Below are positions 14,101 through 20,624 of a stretch of DNA of 20,624 bases, piece by piece. How positions within the stretch are numbered: position 1 is the first letter of the stretch; the number at the start of each line of letters is the position of its first letter. The stretch lies in the NCBI GenBank assembly GCA_964580455.1, contig CAZOKO010000042.1:1-20624 (forward strand), read 5' to 3'. The position numbers and the translations under genes are program-made. The notes below the pieces were generated by a model. It had not been told where the DNA came from, ran no database searches, and saw nothing but the letters and a program-made list of their open reading frames with translations. This DNA comes from CAZOKO01 sp964580455. GTDB lineage: Bacteria > Desulfobacterota > WTBG01.

Positions 14101-16260
14101 TTATTTACTTATAAGAACAACTGTGCTGCGGGATGCTGCAGTGTAGTGACTGTTAGGTTTTACAAAAACGTCTTTCCCATCTGGCATAATATCCTGCGGG
14201 GAAGGCAGTGAAGTATCTATTGCTCTCCACCACTTTCTACCGGATGGCAGTCTGGGAAGGGAAAAGGCAAGTGACTTCTCAGAGGCATTAAAGATGAGAT
14301 AAAGATCATTGTCATCATACTCCGCATCAGTTTCCAGACGACTTCCATCAATAAGACACGCCAGCGATCTGCTTTTTTTACTCCAATCTGGTTTGTTAAG
14401 AGCAGTACCATGCCAGTTGATATCGGGAATACCATTAAGGGCATTGTCTCGCCCGGTAAAGAATCGAGCTCTCCTGAGAGAGGGATGTCTTTTTCTAAAA
14501 GCTATTATCTCTTTTGTAAAACGAAAGGTTTCTCCGTGTTTTTGCAAAAGATTCCAATCATACCAGGAAATCTCATTGTTCTGACAATAGGCATTATTAT
14601 TACCTCTTTGAGTTCGTCTGAATTCATCACCTCCCAACAGCATTGGCACACCCTGCGACAGCATAAGCGTAGCTAAAAAATTCTTTATCTGGCGGGTTCG
14701 AATGGTGTTAATTTCACCATCATCCGTTTCTCCTTCTATTCCATAGTTACAGCTGATGTTTTCATTACCACCATCTCGATTTTCCTCCCCATTCGCTTCA
14801 TTGTGTTTGGTATTATAACTTACCAGATCATGAAGAGTAAAACCATCATGACAGGTTACAAAATTGATACTGTGGAAAGGGGATCTGCCACTTTCCTTGT
14901 ATAAATCTGAACTCCCCGCCAATCGTGTCGCCAATTGTGGAACCATTCCGGAATCCCCACGCCAGAAACACCTGACATCATCACGAAAACGACCATTCCA
15001 CTCTGCCCATCTTGTACCCGGGAAACTCCCGACCTGATATGCCCCTGCTGCATCCCATGCCTCGGCAATAATTTTAGTATCTCTTAAAACTGCGTTCTCT
15101 GCGATTCGCTCTATCAGTGGAGGGTTTTTAAGTATCCTGCCATCCTGGTCTCTGCCAAGAATTGACGCAAGATCAAAGCGAAAGCCATCAACATGCATCT
15201 CAACTACCCAGTAGAGCAAACAATCTAAAATAAACCCTCTCACCAATGGATGATTGCAATTAAGGGTATTACCGCATCCCGAATAATTTCTGTAACTCCT
15301 GCCTCCATCATCAAGCAGGTAATAGATAGTGTTATCTAACCCACGGAAACAGAGAGTCGGACCAGTCTCATCACCTTCAGCAGTATGGTTGAAAACAACA
15401 TCCATGATTACCTCGATACCTGCCTTATGGAGTTCTCTCACCATTTTCTTAAATTCCCGCACCTGTTCTCCCATCGCTCCTGAACTGCTGTACCTCCCTT
15501 TGGGTGCAAAGAAACTGATTGTGCTGTATCCCCAATAGTTCATGAGCTGTTTGCCGGAAGTGGGGTCTTTTCGCATGATTTCCCATTCATCAAACTCCTG
15601 GATGGGAAGAAGTTCTACGGCAGTTATTCCCAACTCCTTCAAGTAAGGTATTTTTTCTATCAGTCCCTGGAAAGTACCGGGATGTTGAACCTGAGAGGAA
15701 GGGTGGCAGGTAAGTCCACGGATATGGGTCTCATAAATGATAGTATCCCTGATAGGAATTTTTAAAGGACGATCATCACCCCAATCAAAGTATTTGCCTA
15801 ACACAATACACTTGGGAGCACCACCCGCACTATCTATTGTGCAAAAGGAGATATCCCCCTCGGGGGAATTAATATCGTATCCCCGTGCATCAGAAAGGTT
15901 CCAGTTAAAATTGCCAGTAACCGCCTGTGTATAAGGGTCTAATAGAAACTTATTCTTATTGAACCTCATCCCCTCTTCAGGCTTATAAGGTCCCTCTGCA
16001 CGATATCCATAGAGCTGACCTATCTTGATTCCCTCAATAAAGATATGCCAGATATCACCGGTTTTATTCCTTTTCGGATCCAGTTCAATTTCGGACGAGG
16101 GATCTCTATCTTCTGATTTATCAAAGAATTGAAGGACGATGGAAGTTGCATGACGGCTGAACATGGAGAACTGCACTCCATGTTCATACAGAGTCGCGCC
16201 AAATGGAAGAGGTTTGCCTGGATAGGTTTTAAATGCAGGTTTTCTTCTCTTTATTCTCAT
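14101..16260 (-). CDS. glgX: Glycogen debranching enzyme GlgX / isoamylase-type GH13
   Basis: Hydrolyses alpha-1,6 branch points of glycogen or limit dextrin in the cytosol. About 719 residues, typical for GlgX. An N-terminal CBM48-like domain (about 12-105) precedes the GH13 barrel. Numbered from the ATG at 16260, the catalytic nucleophile is D363 (DGFRFDLAS), the acid/base is E400 (IAEAWDAAG) and the transition-state Asp is D472 (FVTCHDG). Region DVVFNHTAEGDE and the stretch VSYNTKHNEANGEENRDG are characteristic of the GlgX/TreX group. The frame is open three codons further to a TTG at 16269; neither start has a strong ribosome site and I prefer the ATG. It follows nrdG by 31 bp on the same strand, so it is probably the last gene of the nrd operon, an unusual partner. 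Confidence 0.93.
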   Translation of the reverse strand: MRIKRRKPAFKTYPGKPLPFGATLYEHGVQFSMFSRHATSIVLQFFDKSEDRDPSSEIELDPKRNKTGDIWHIFIEGIKIGQLYGYRAEGPYKPEEGMRFNKNKFLLDPYTQAVTGNFNWNLSDARGYDINSPEGDISFCTIDSAGGAPKCIVLGKYFDWGDDRPLKIPIRDTIIYETHIRGLTCHPSSQVQHPGTFQGLIEKIPYLKELGITAVELLPIQEFDEWEIMRKDPTSGKQLMNYWGYSTISFFAPKGRYSSSGAMGEQVREFKKMVRELHKAGIEVIMDVVFNHTAEGDETGPTLCFRGLDNTIYYLLDDGGRSYRNYSGCGNTLNCNHPLVRGFILDCLLYWVVEMHVDGFRFDLASILGRDQDGRILKNPPLIERIAENAVLRDTKIIAEAWDAAGAYQVGSFPGTRWAEWNGRFRDDVRCFWRGDSGMVPQLATRLAGSSDLYKESGRSPFHSINFVTCHDGFTLHDLVSYNTKHNEANGEENRDGGNENISCNYGIEGETDDGEINTIRTRQIKNFLATLMLSQGVPMLLGGDEFRRTQRGNNNAYCQNNEISWYDWNLLQKHGETFRFTKEIIAFRKRHPSLRRARFFTGRDNALNGIPDINWHGTALNKPDWSKKSRSLACLIDGSRLETDAEYDDNDLYLIFNASEKSLAFSLPRLPSGRKWWRAIDTSLPSPQDIMPDGKDVFVKPNSHYTAASRSTVVLISK

Positions 16261-16291
16261 ACTTAACAATATATCATGAAAGGAACTTAAT

Positions 16292-16978
16292 TCAAAGAAG
16301 GATTTTATTCACCTCTTCCTGCATATCCTTTATTTCCTGTTCAGTATAAGGTTTGACATTTTTGAGGTCAGTATCAAGTGGATTGTCAGGGTTAAAATTT
16401 TGCAGGGTGAGTTTCTCTGAACCTTTAAGTTCATTAGCCAATGTTAAAATGTCCTCTCTCGCAAGAAGCGTGGGTACCAGGGTCACTCTGAATTCATAAG
16501 GAAGAAGATTTTTTTGCAATAAATCTATGCTCTCCTTTATTTTTTCTAAATTTACTGAAATACCACAACAGCTGGAATAAGATGCTGGGTTAATAGGTGC
16601 TTTAACATCCATAGCTACATGATCGATTAAATGGTCTTGTATTAATCTCCCCAAAACCTCAGGAGAGGATCCATTAGTATCCAGTTTTATTAATACATGC
16701 TCCTTTCTTAAGCACTCAATGAGCTGAACAAGTTTGGGGAAAAGTGTAGGTTCCCCACCTGTAATGCACACACCATCAATCCATCCCTTATGTTTTTTAA
16801 TCTTTTGCAAGATTTGCTGAAAGGGAATGGTGGGAAACTGATCTGGATGGAGAACAAGACCGTGATTGTGGCAATAAGGACAGCGGAAATTACAGTGAGG
16901 CAGGAAAATTACAGAAGCTATTTTGCCAGGCCAATCGACAAAGGAAGTCTCTAAAAATCCCTTGATTGGGAAAGACAT
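16292..16978 (-). CDS. nrdG: Anaerobic ribonucleotide reductase activating protein (radical SAM)
   Basis: Radical SAM enzyme that installs the glycyl radical on NrdD. 228 residues, matching the longer NrdG subtype rather than the roughly 155-residue E. coli form. The cluster motif is C29-X3-C33-X2-C36 (CNFRCPYC), followed by the SAM-binding TGGEPT (73-78). The N-terminus (GFLETSFVDWPGKIASVIF) is typical of this subtype. It starts 31 bp after the redoxin gene and shares the strand and operon with nrdD, its substrate protein. The ribosome site is weak (GTGA only), which may mean coupling to upstream translation. The assignment is firm from motif and context. Confidence 0.95.
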   Translation of the reverse strand: MSFPIKGFLETSFVDWPGKIASVIFLPHCNFRCPYCHNHGLVLHPDQFPTIPFQQILQKIKKHKGWIDGVCITGGEPTLFPKLVQLIECLRKEHVLIKLDTNGSSPEVLGRLIQDHLIDHVAMDVKAPINPASYSSCCGISVNLEKIKESIDLLQKNLLPYEFRVTLVPTLLAREDILTLANELKGSEKLTLQNFNPDNPLDTDLKNVKPYTEQEIKDMQEEVNKILL

Positions 16979-17009
16979 AGTTTCACTATTTTAGGAATAA
17001 TCGGATATT

Positions 17010-17270
17010 TTATCCAAGCAAAATTTCTCTAACCTGTTTAGGAGTAGGGACAATACCCCGAAAATCGGCGAGGGTCTTTTCATCTTTATCTTCTACAATA
17101 AGAGTAGGGGTTGAGAGTATTCCATAGTAGGAAGCTTCTGCCAAACCATCTACGGTATCCAGATCATAGTAGAGAACCTCAAGCCCTTCTTTTGTCAACA
17201 CTGCTCCAACTTCTTTCGCCGATGGACATTTATAGCAACCATCTTTCACAAATACTTTAACCTTTCCCAT
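17010..17270 (-). CDS. Small thioredoxin/glutaredoxin-fold protein (NrdH-like redoxin)
   Basis: 86-residue thioredoxin-fold protein with redox motif C12-Y-K-C15 near the end of the first strand and a conserved cis-Pro at P55 (STPT). The likely role is to deliver electrons to the class III ribonucleotide reductase encoded just upstream. I chose ATG 17270 because AGGAGG stands 7 bases before it. The frame remains open to a TTG at 17294, but that would add eight residues ahead of the first strand with no ribosome site. It lies between nrdD and nrdG. Redoxin-dependent, formate-independent NrdD enzymes are known, and the gene order supports this here. Its own reductase is not in the window. Confidence 0.9.
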   Translation of the reverse strand: MGKVKVFVKDGCYKCPSAKEVGAVLTKEGLEVLYYDLDTVDGLAEASYYGILSTPTLIVEDKDEKTLADFRGIVPTPKQVREILLG

Positions 17271-17306
17271 TTCACCCCTCCTGATTAAGTACAATGTAAT
17301 TATAGC

Positions 17307-19427
17307 TTACTTGTTCCCAAAAAAGCCCTGATTTTTGTATCGATCCCGCAACTCTCCCTTTTTGCCTTTATTCCAGCTGGAGATTTTTGTAAAATAACCT
17401 GTTATCCTGGTAATCCCCTCAACCTCTTTAGAACCGCAACATGGACAATCATCTTTCAGGCCTCGAGATGTCTTCCCACACTCTAAACAGTTTGTAAACT
17501 CCGGGGAAAAGGCTATTTGATCATTCAAAGATTCTCTAAAGGTCTTTATCACAAAGTTAGCAAGCGATTCTTTAGAAGGTTTCGCCTCCCCCAGCCATAC
17601 ATGGGTTAAAGACCCTGCCTCAATCCGAGGATGGAAAAGCCCCTCTTTAATTACCCTATCAATGGGATTCATATCTGAGGAGACTGCGAAATAGGTTGAA
17701 TTGGTATAATAAGCCTCACCACGTGAAATATCACCCTTGACATAATGGCCAGACTGGGGTGAGTGGTACTTTAAATCAAGCCGGGCAAAGCGGTACGCAG
17801 TACTTTCAGCAGGAGTCTGTTCTAAGACAAATCTCATACCATACTTCTTACTCAACTTTTTCGCCAGAAGATCCATTTGGGACATAACCTTCAAACCAAA
17901 CTTAAGCGCCTTTTTACTTTCATGGAGTTCTTCACCTGTGTGGATATGTACCAATTCATTTAATCCCAACATACCAATAAGATAGGTAGCTCTATGCATT
18001 CTGAGATAGGGAACACCATCTTTCTTCATAGTGAGAAGAGCCAAAGGACTTTTTTCACCATGGGCAAGAAGCTTTTCAATAAACTGCTTCTTTTCCATAT
18101 GTGCTTTAACCACCAGTTCCATAAGATCGGATATCTTTGAGAAGAGCACAGAATCATCCTTATCACTTACATACCCCAGGCGTGGTAGATTTAAAGTGAC
18201 ATTTTGCAGAGCTGAATATCTCATCTTCCAGGGTTGTTTGGCATCGGCTAAATCCTGATCCTCCAGCTTAAAACTCAATCGGCAACATTCTGAGATTTTC
18301 GCTGTGTTTCCCCGGTCAAAGACAAAATAGGTATTGCCTTTGTCGGCTGCTACGTCACATATATGGTTTAAGAACTCCTCATGCCCGTCTGTCTTAAAAA
18401 ACTTTTCAGTGATATGCACCAGTGGTTTGGGGAAGAAGAAGGGTCTTTCTGTTCCATCACCTTCTTTATATACCTCAAAAAGTGCCCAAACAAATTTCTG
18501 GGATTCCCTGGCATAATCCTCATAGTTTTTACCGGTGAACTTACCACCAGGTCCAATGGCTGGAACATCCTCAAAATGTTTCGGAACTTCCCAGTAAAGG
18601 TTGATATCAGAAAATATAGCCTGACCACCCCTGGCCACTGCCTGCTGTGAAAACTCAAAAATCAACATCTGAGCAAGCTGTTTGATTTCCCTATCACTTA
18701 AATCTACTAAGTATGGTGCAAAGAAAAGATTGACGGCATCCCATCCTATGGCCCCTGCAAAATTACTCTGCAGAGCAGCCGCAAACTTGACCATGTGAGC
18801 CAGAAGTACTTCCGGATGTTTTGCGGGTTTAGCAATAGAGAGCGCATTGGGCAGATTCAAACCGAATTTCTTAATATACTCTAATGATTGACCGGAGCAG
18901 TAAGGTCGGTCAATAAAACCTAAATCGTGAAGGTGGATATCTCCGCGCATATGGGCATCGCCAATAGACTGTGAAAAGACACTCAAAAGGGCATATTCCT
19001 TCTTAATGTTTTCTGCCAGAGTTAAGTTTGTTGCTTCAGGTCCATGGGGAACATTGGCATTCTCTTTGTTGGGGTGGAGGATAAACTGGTCAACATCATA
19101 AAGTGGCACTCCCAGGCGGGTGTGCATCTTGCGAGCCTTCTCCAGCCCCCTTTCAATAAGCCGGGCATTAACCAACTCACGAATGAGGGGAGCTGTGATT
19201 ACAGAAATTTTGGAAGCTATGATTTGTTCCTGCACTTCTTTACTTATCTCTTCTGCCGTGGCCATATCTACATAGGCCTCTTTGACTAAGGCATCAACAA
19301 TCCTCTGCCTGTTCCAAAATGACATATCTTCGTCAGAAGTTCTTACAAAGAGTGCCATATCCGTTGTTTCATCAGGTAAGATTCGCTTCTTAGCATTGCT
19401 TCCTCCATACTCGCTTAAAGAACCCAC
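17307..19427 (-). CDS. nrdD: Anaerobic (class III) ribonucleoside-triphosphate reductase
   Basis: Oxygen-sensitive enzyme reducing ribonucleoside triphosphates to dNTPs. 706 residues. Residues about 12-105 form an ATP-cone, the allosteric activity domain. Candidate active-site cysteines are C177 (DRPYCSG) and C381/C382 (ISECCRLSF). A C-terminal zinc site has C647, C650, C661 and C664. The glycyl radical site is G677 in RITGY, 29 residues before the end. The start is GTG at 19427, with AAGGAGGT five bases upstream, the strongest ribosome site I saw in the window. It heads an operon with a redoxin, nrdG and glgX, under a TTGACA promoter whose spacer matches an NrdR box. The neighbouring redoxin and the SECCRL motif suggest a formate-independent subtype. 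Confidence 0.97.
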   Translation of the reverse strand: MGSLSEYGGSNAKKRILPDETTDMALFVRTSDEDMSFWNRQRIVDALVKEAYVDMATAEEISKEVQEQIIASKISVITAPLIRELVNARLIERGLEKARKMHTRLGVPLYDVDQFILHPNKENANVPHGPEATNLTLAENIKKEYALLSVFSQSIGDAHMRGDIHLHDLGFIDRPYCSGQSLEYIKKFGLNLPNALSIAKPAKHPEVLLAHMVKFAAALQSNFAGAIGWDAVNLFFAPYLVDLSDREIKQLAQMLIFEFSQQAVARGGQAIFSDINLYWEVPKHFEDVPAIGPGGKFTGKNYEDYARESQKFVWALFEVYKEGDGTERPFFFPKPLVHITEKFFKTDGHEEFLNHICDVAADKGNTYFVFDRGNTAKISECCRLSFKLEDQDLADAKQPWKMRYSALQNVTLNLPRLGYVSDKDDSVLFSKISDLMELVVKAHMEKKQFIEKLLAHGEKSPLALLTMKKDGVPYLRMHRATYLIGMLGLNELVHIHTGEELHESKKALKFGLKVMSQMDLLAKKLSKKYGMRFVLEQTPAESTAYRFARLDLKYHSPQSGHYVKGDISRGEAYYTNSTYFAVSSDMNPIDRVIKEGLFHPRIEAGSLTHVWLGEAKPSKESLANFVIKTFRESLNDQIAFSPEFTNCLECGKTSRGLKDDCPCCGSKEVEGITRITGYFTKISSWNKGKKGELRDRYKNQGFFGNK

Positions 19428-19432
19428 AAATA

Positions 19433-19440
19433 ACCTCCTT
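19433..19440 (-). promoter_or_regulatory. Strong Shine-Dalgarno for nrdD
   Basis: On the minus strand AAGGAGGT ends five bases before GTG 19427. It decides the GTG start, which has no competing ATG nearby. Confidence 0.85.
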
Positions 19441-19442
19441 TT

Positions 19443-19464
19443 TAGCTTATCTAGTGATAAGCTA
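19443..19464. promoter_or_regulatory. Perfect 9-bp palindrome in the nrdD leader
   Basis: TAGCTTATC and GATAAGCTA, four bases apart, form a perfect inverted repeat between the nrdD promoter and its ribosome site. In mRNA it would be a hairpin two bases upstream of the AAGGAGGT; in DNA it could be an operator. Its centre is 28 bp from the centre of the NrdR-type box, and it does not itself match the NrdR consensus. Confidence 0.6.
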
Positions 19465-19465
19465 C

Positions 19466-19494
19466 AGCTTACTCTACTATATATTGTATGTCAA
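19466..19494 (-). promoter_or_regulatory. Promoter of the nrdD operon
   Basis: A perfect -35 TTGACA (19489-19494, minus strand) is followed after 17 bp by a weak -10, TAAGCT (19466-19471). Upstream is AT-rich. The weak -10 and the operator-like spacer fit a regulated promoter. Confidence 0.55.
19474..19489 (-). promoter_or_regulatory. NrdR box in the nrdD promoter spacer
   Basis: Minus strand ATACAATATATAGTAG matches the core of the known NrdR box (roughly acaCwAtATaTwGtgt) at all positions from C4 to T14. NrdR is the near-universal bacterial repressor of ribonucleotide reductase genes. The box sits between the -35 and -10 elements, where binding would block RNA polymerase. Boxes usually come in pairs; I see only one clear copy. 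Confidence 0.7.
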
Positions 19495-19635
19495 GGAAAA
19501 AAATAAAAAATTATATCTCTATGTTTTTTAAGTAGAAAATGAACAATCCGGGGGTAATTTTGAGCTATTCTTTGAAATAAAATTTATTGGGGAAGGGCAG
19601 GAAATAAAACATACTAGAAGGGGTAAAATGGGGTT

Positions 19636-20145
19636 TTAGGAAGATTGCGGACACTTAACTTTTTCCTCGGAATAGTGAGAAGCTATGGTTTTGATGATTT
19701 GTGTGGTTGAAACGTCGGGAACCAGAGGGAGGGCAAAAACTTCTCCACCATAAGATTCGACGACATCCCTGCCTACTATGGTATTTAAGTTCCAGTCACC
19801 ACCTTTCACCAGGATATCAGGTTTAACCGAACGAATGACCTCCAGAGGGTCATCCTGATCGAAGATTGTAACATAGTCTACACTTTCCAGGGAAGATACT
19901 ATTTCTGCCCGTTCTTCCTGGGGAATGATAGGCCTTGGGGGATCTTTTATTGATCTTACCGAACGATCACTGTTTAAAGCCACAATTAAGATATCACCCA
20001 GCTTTTTACCTTCCTGAAAGCATCTTATATGCCCGATATGTATGAGGTCGTAACAGCCATTGGTAAAAACTATTTTTTTACCCTCTTTTTTATGGAGAAT
20101 TACACTTTCTATCAGATCCTGCAAATTCTTTATTTTATCTCTCAA
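19636..20145 (-). CDS. rfaE2: D-glycero-beta-D-manno-heptose 1-phosphate adenylyltransferase (HldE C-terminal/RfaE2 type)
   Basis: Cytosolic nucleotidyltransferase that makes ADP-heptose from heptose 1-phosphate and ATP for LPS core. About 169 residues, the size of the stand-alone enzyme; in E. coli it is fused to the kinase as HldE. Numbered from the start chosen here: FTNGCYD (27-33), nucleotide-binding HIGH (36-39), VKGGDW (113-118) and STTQII (146-151). I favour TTG 20145, which has AAGGAG ten bases upstream. The frame is open to a TTG at 20169, which would put the AAGGAG inside the gene. There is no ATG candidate before the conserved core. No heptose kinase (RfaE1) is in the window. The product would suit the family 9 glycosyltransferase at 8957-9961. 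Other cytidylyltransferase-like specificities cannot be wholly excluded. Confidence 0.9.
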   Translation of the reverse strand: MRDKIKNLQDLIESVILHKKEGKKIVFTNGCYDLIHIGHIRCFQEGKKLGDILIVALNSDRSVRSIKDPPRPIIPQEERAEIVSSLESVDYVTIFDQDDPLEVIRSVKPDILVKGGDWNLNTIVGRDVVESYGGEVFALPLVPDVSTTQIIKTIASHYSEEKVKCPQSS

Positions 20146-20178
20146 CGACAGCTTTCTCCTTAAAATCAATTCCTATTT

Positions 20179-20270
20179 GTCATGCCTGCGAAAGCAGGAA
20201 TCCAGTGGTTTCAGGTTGTTATGGACTCCCGCTCCCCGATCAGGTCGAGGACAGGTTTTGCGGGAGTGAC
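20179..20270. repeat. Palindromic repeat, family GTCATGCCTGCGAAAGCAGG
   Basis: The left part holds the hairpin CCTGC-GAAA-GCAGG (20185-20198). The right part holds CTCCCGC (about 20226-20232) pairing with GCGGGAG (about 20260-20266). The ends GTCAT and AGTGAC are roughly complementary. It lies just upstream of the adenylyltransferase start. It is a structured intergenic repeat of a kind common in bacterial genomes; function unknown. Confidence 0.75.
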
Positions 20271-20299
20271 TCGGTTTTTGACTTTTTACAAAACAGATA

Positions 20300-20380
20300 A
20301 GTTTAGTTTCATTCTTCGTGGCCTTCGTGTTCTTCGTGGTTATATTTGTTTTGGTTGCGGCTCTGCTGCGCTGTGCCTCC
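20300..20380. repeat. Composite repeat module B, second copy
   Basis: Matches 7743-7821 in the same orientation with small indels, including GTTTAGTTTCATTCTTCGTG and a GGTTATATTTGTTTTGGTTG segment. It is followed at 20380-20406 by a near-palindrome, CCCATTAGAT...ATCTAACGGGGG. From 20407 to 20574 I see only AT-rich sequence without a gene. Confidence 0.75.
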
Positions 20381-20574
20381 CCATTAGATAATAAACATCT
20401 AACGGGGGAACCGCAGAGGTTAATATAGCAAAAAGAAAAACATATTGAAATGTATTCTTTTGTCTCTATGTTTTTAAATTTGGGAGAGGATCTTTGGCTA
20501 AACGTTTTTCACTAAAATGCACATAGAGGTTTACTATGAAAAAGTGTATAAGTTATTATTTTAACAAGTGATTT

Positions 20575-20617
20575 CTCTGTACTACAAACCTGCAACATCG
20601 TGTTTTTTTGGCAAAGT
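20575..20617. repeat. Composite repeat module A, second copy
   Basis: 43 bp matching 7703-7745 with two mismatches (for example CATCGTG here, CATCATG there). It runs to within seven bases of the window end, so the element may continue outside. Confidence 0.8.
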
Positions 20618-20624
20618 ATTCTAA

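Noticed and set aside
14637..14665. TTGGCACACCCTGCG resembling a sigma-54 promoter
   Set aside because: GG and GC are two bases too close, and it lies inside glgX on the non-coding strand.
20060..20391. Overlapping 69-codon plus-strand frames upstream of the adenylyltransferase
   Set aside because: Their translations come from palindromic repeats and the antisense of the gene; no ribosome site or family resemblance.

Overview
The window reads as a piece of an AT-rich chromosome from an anaerobic, diderm (Gram-negative-type) bacterium. The oxygen-sensitive class III ribonucleotide reductase, a heterodisulfide-reductase-like Fe-S protein and UbiX fit an anaerobic life. The heptose adenylyltransferase and the family 9 glycosyltransferase point to LPS-type surface sugars. 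The phylum cannot be fixed from sequence alone. The many short palindromic intergenic repeats are what I would expect of an uncultured, environmentally derived genome, but that is inference. I see no rRNA, tRNA, CRISPR array or transposase.

Layout: (1) 152-6582, plus strand, a tight four-gene signalling cluster: a large membrane-anchored class III nucleotide cyclase with a zinc-knuckle-like motif and TPRs; a prepilin peptidase overlapping it by 4 bp; a two-TM sensor histidine kinase; and a sigma-54-dependent NtrC-type response regulator. (2) 6832-8834, plus strand, UppP (lipid carrier recycling) and a ROK-family sugar kinase. (3) 8957-11202, minus strand, a family 9 glycosyltransferase and a class I aminotransferase. 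(4) 11203-11804, a 600-bp gene-free stretch full of repeats that ends in a good promoter for ubiX. (5) 11805-13927, plus strand, ubiX and a two-CCG-domain Fe-S protein, separated by 329 bp of repeats. (6) 14101-19427, minus strand, an operon nrdD - redoxin - nrdG - glgX, with a TTGACA promoter whose spacer matches an NrdR box. (7) 19636-20145, minus strand, a stand-alone heptose-1-phosphate adenylyltransferase, then about 480 bp of repeats to the window end.

How it fits together: cluster 1 couples a predicted cyclic-nucleotide producer to type IV pilin or pseudopilin processing and a sigma-54 two-component switch, which suggests a surface-appendage or secretion control locus. UppP, the glycosyltransferase and the heptose adenylyltransferase serve envelope building. 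The ROK kinase and GlgX serve sugar and glycogen use. The nrd operon makes dNTPs without oxygen, and the CXXC redoxin between nrdD and nrdG is a plausible reductant for a formate-independent enzyme.

The most unusual items are the cyclase architecture (an active-looking domain, a degenerate second cyclase domain, a retroviral-type CX2CX4HX4C knuckle, TPRs and a C-terminal membrane anchor in one chain) and the density and arrangement of palindromic repeat families. One of these families brackets the Fe-S gene in two opposite half-site orders.
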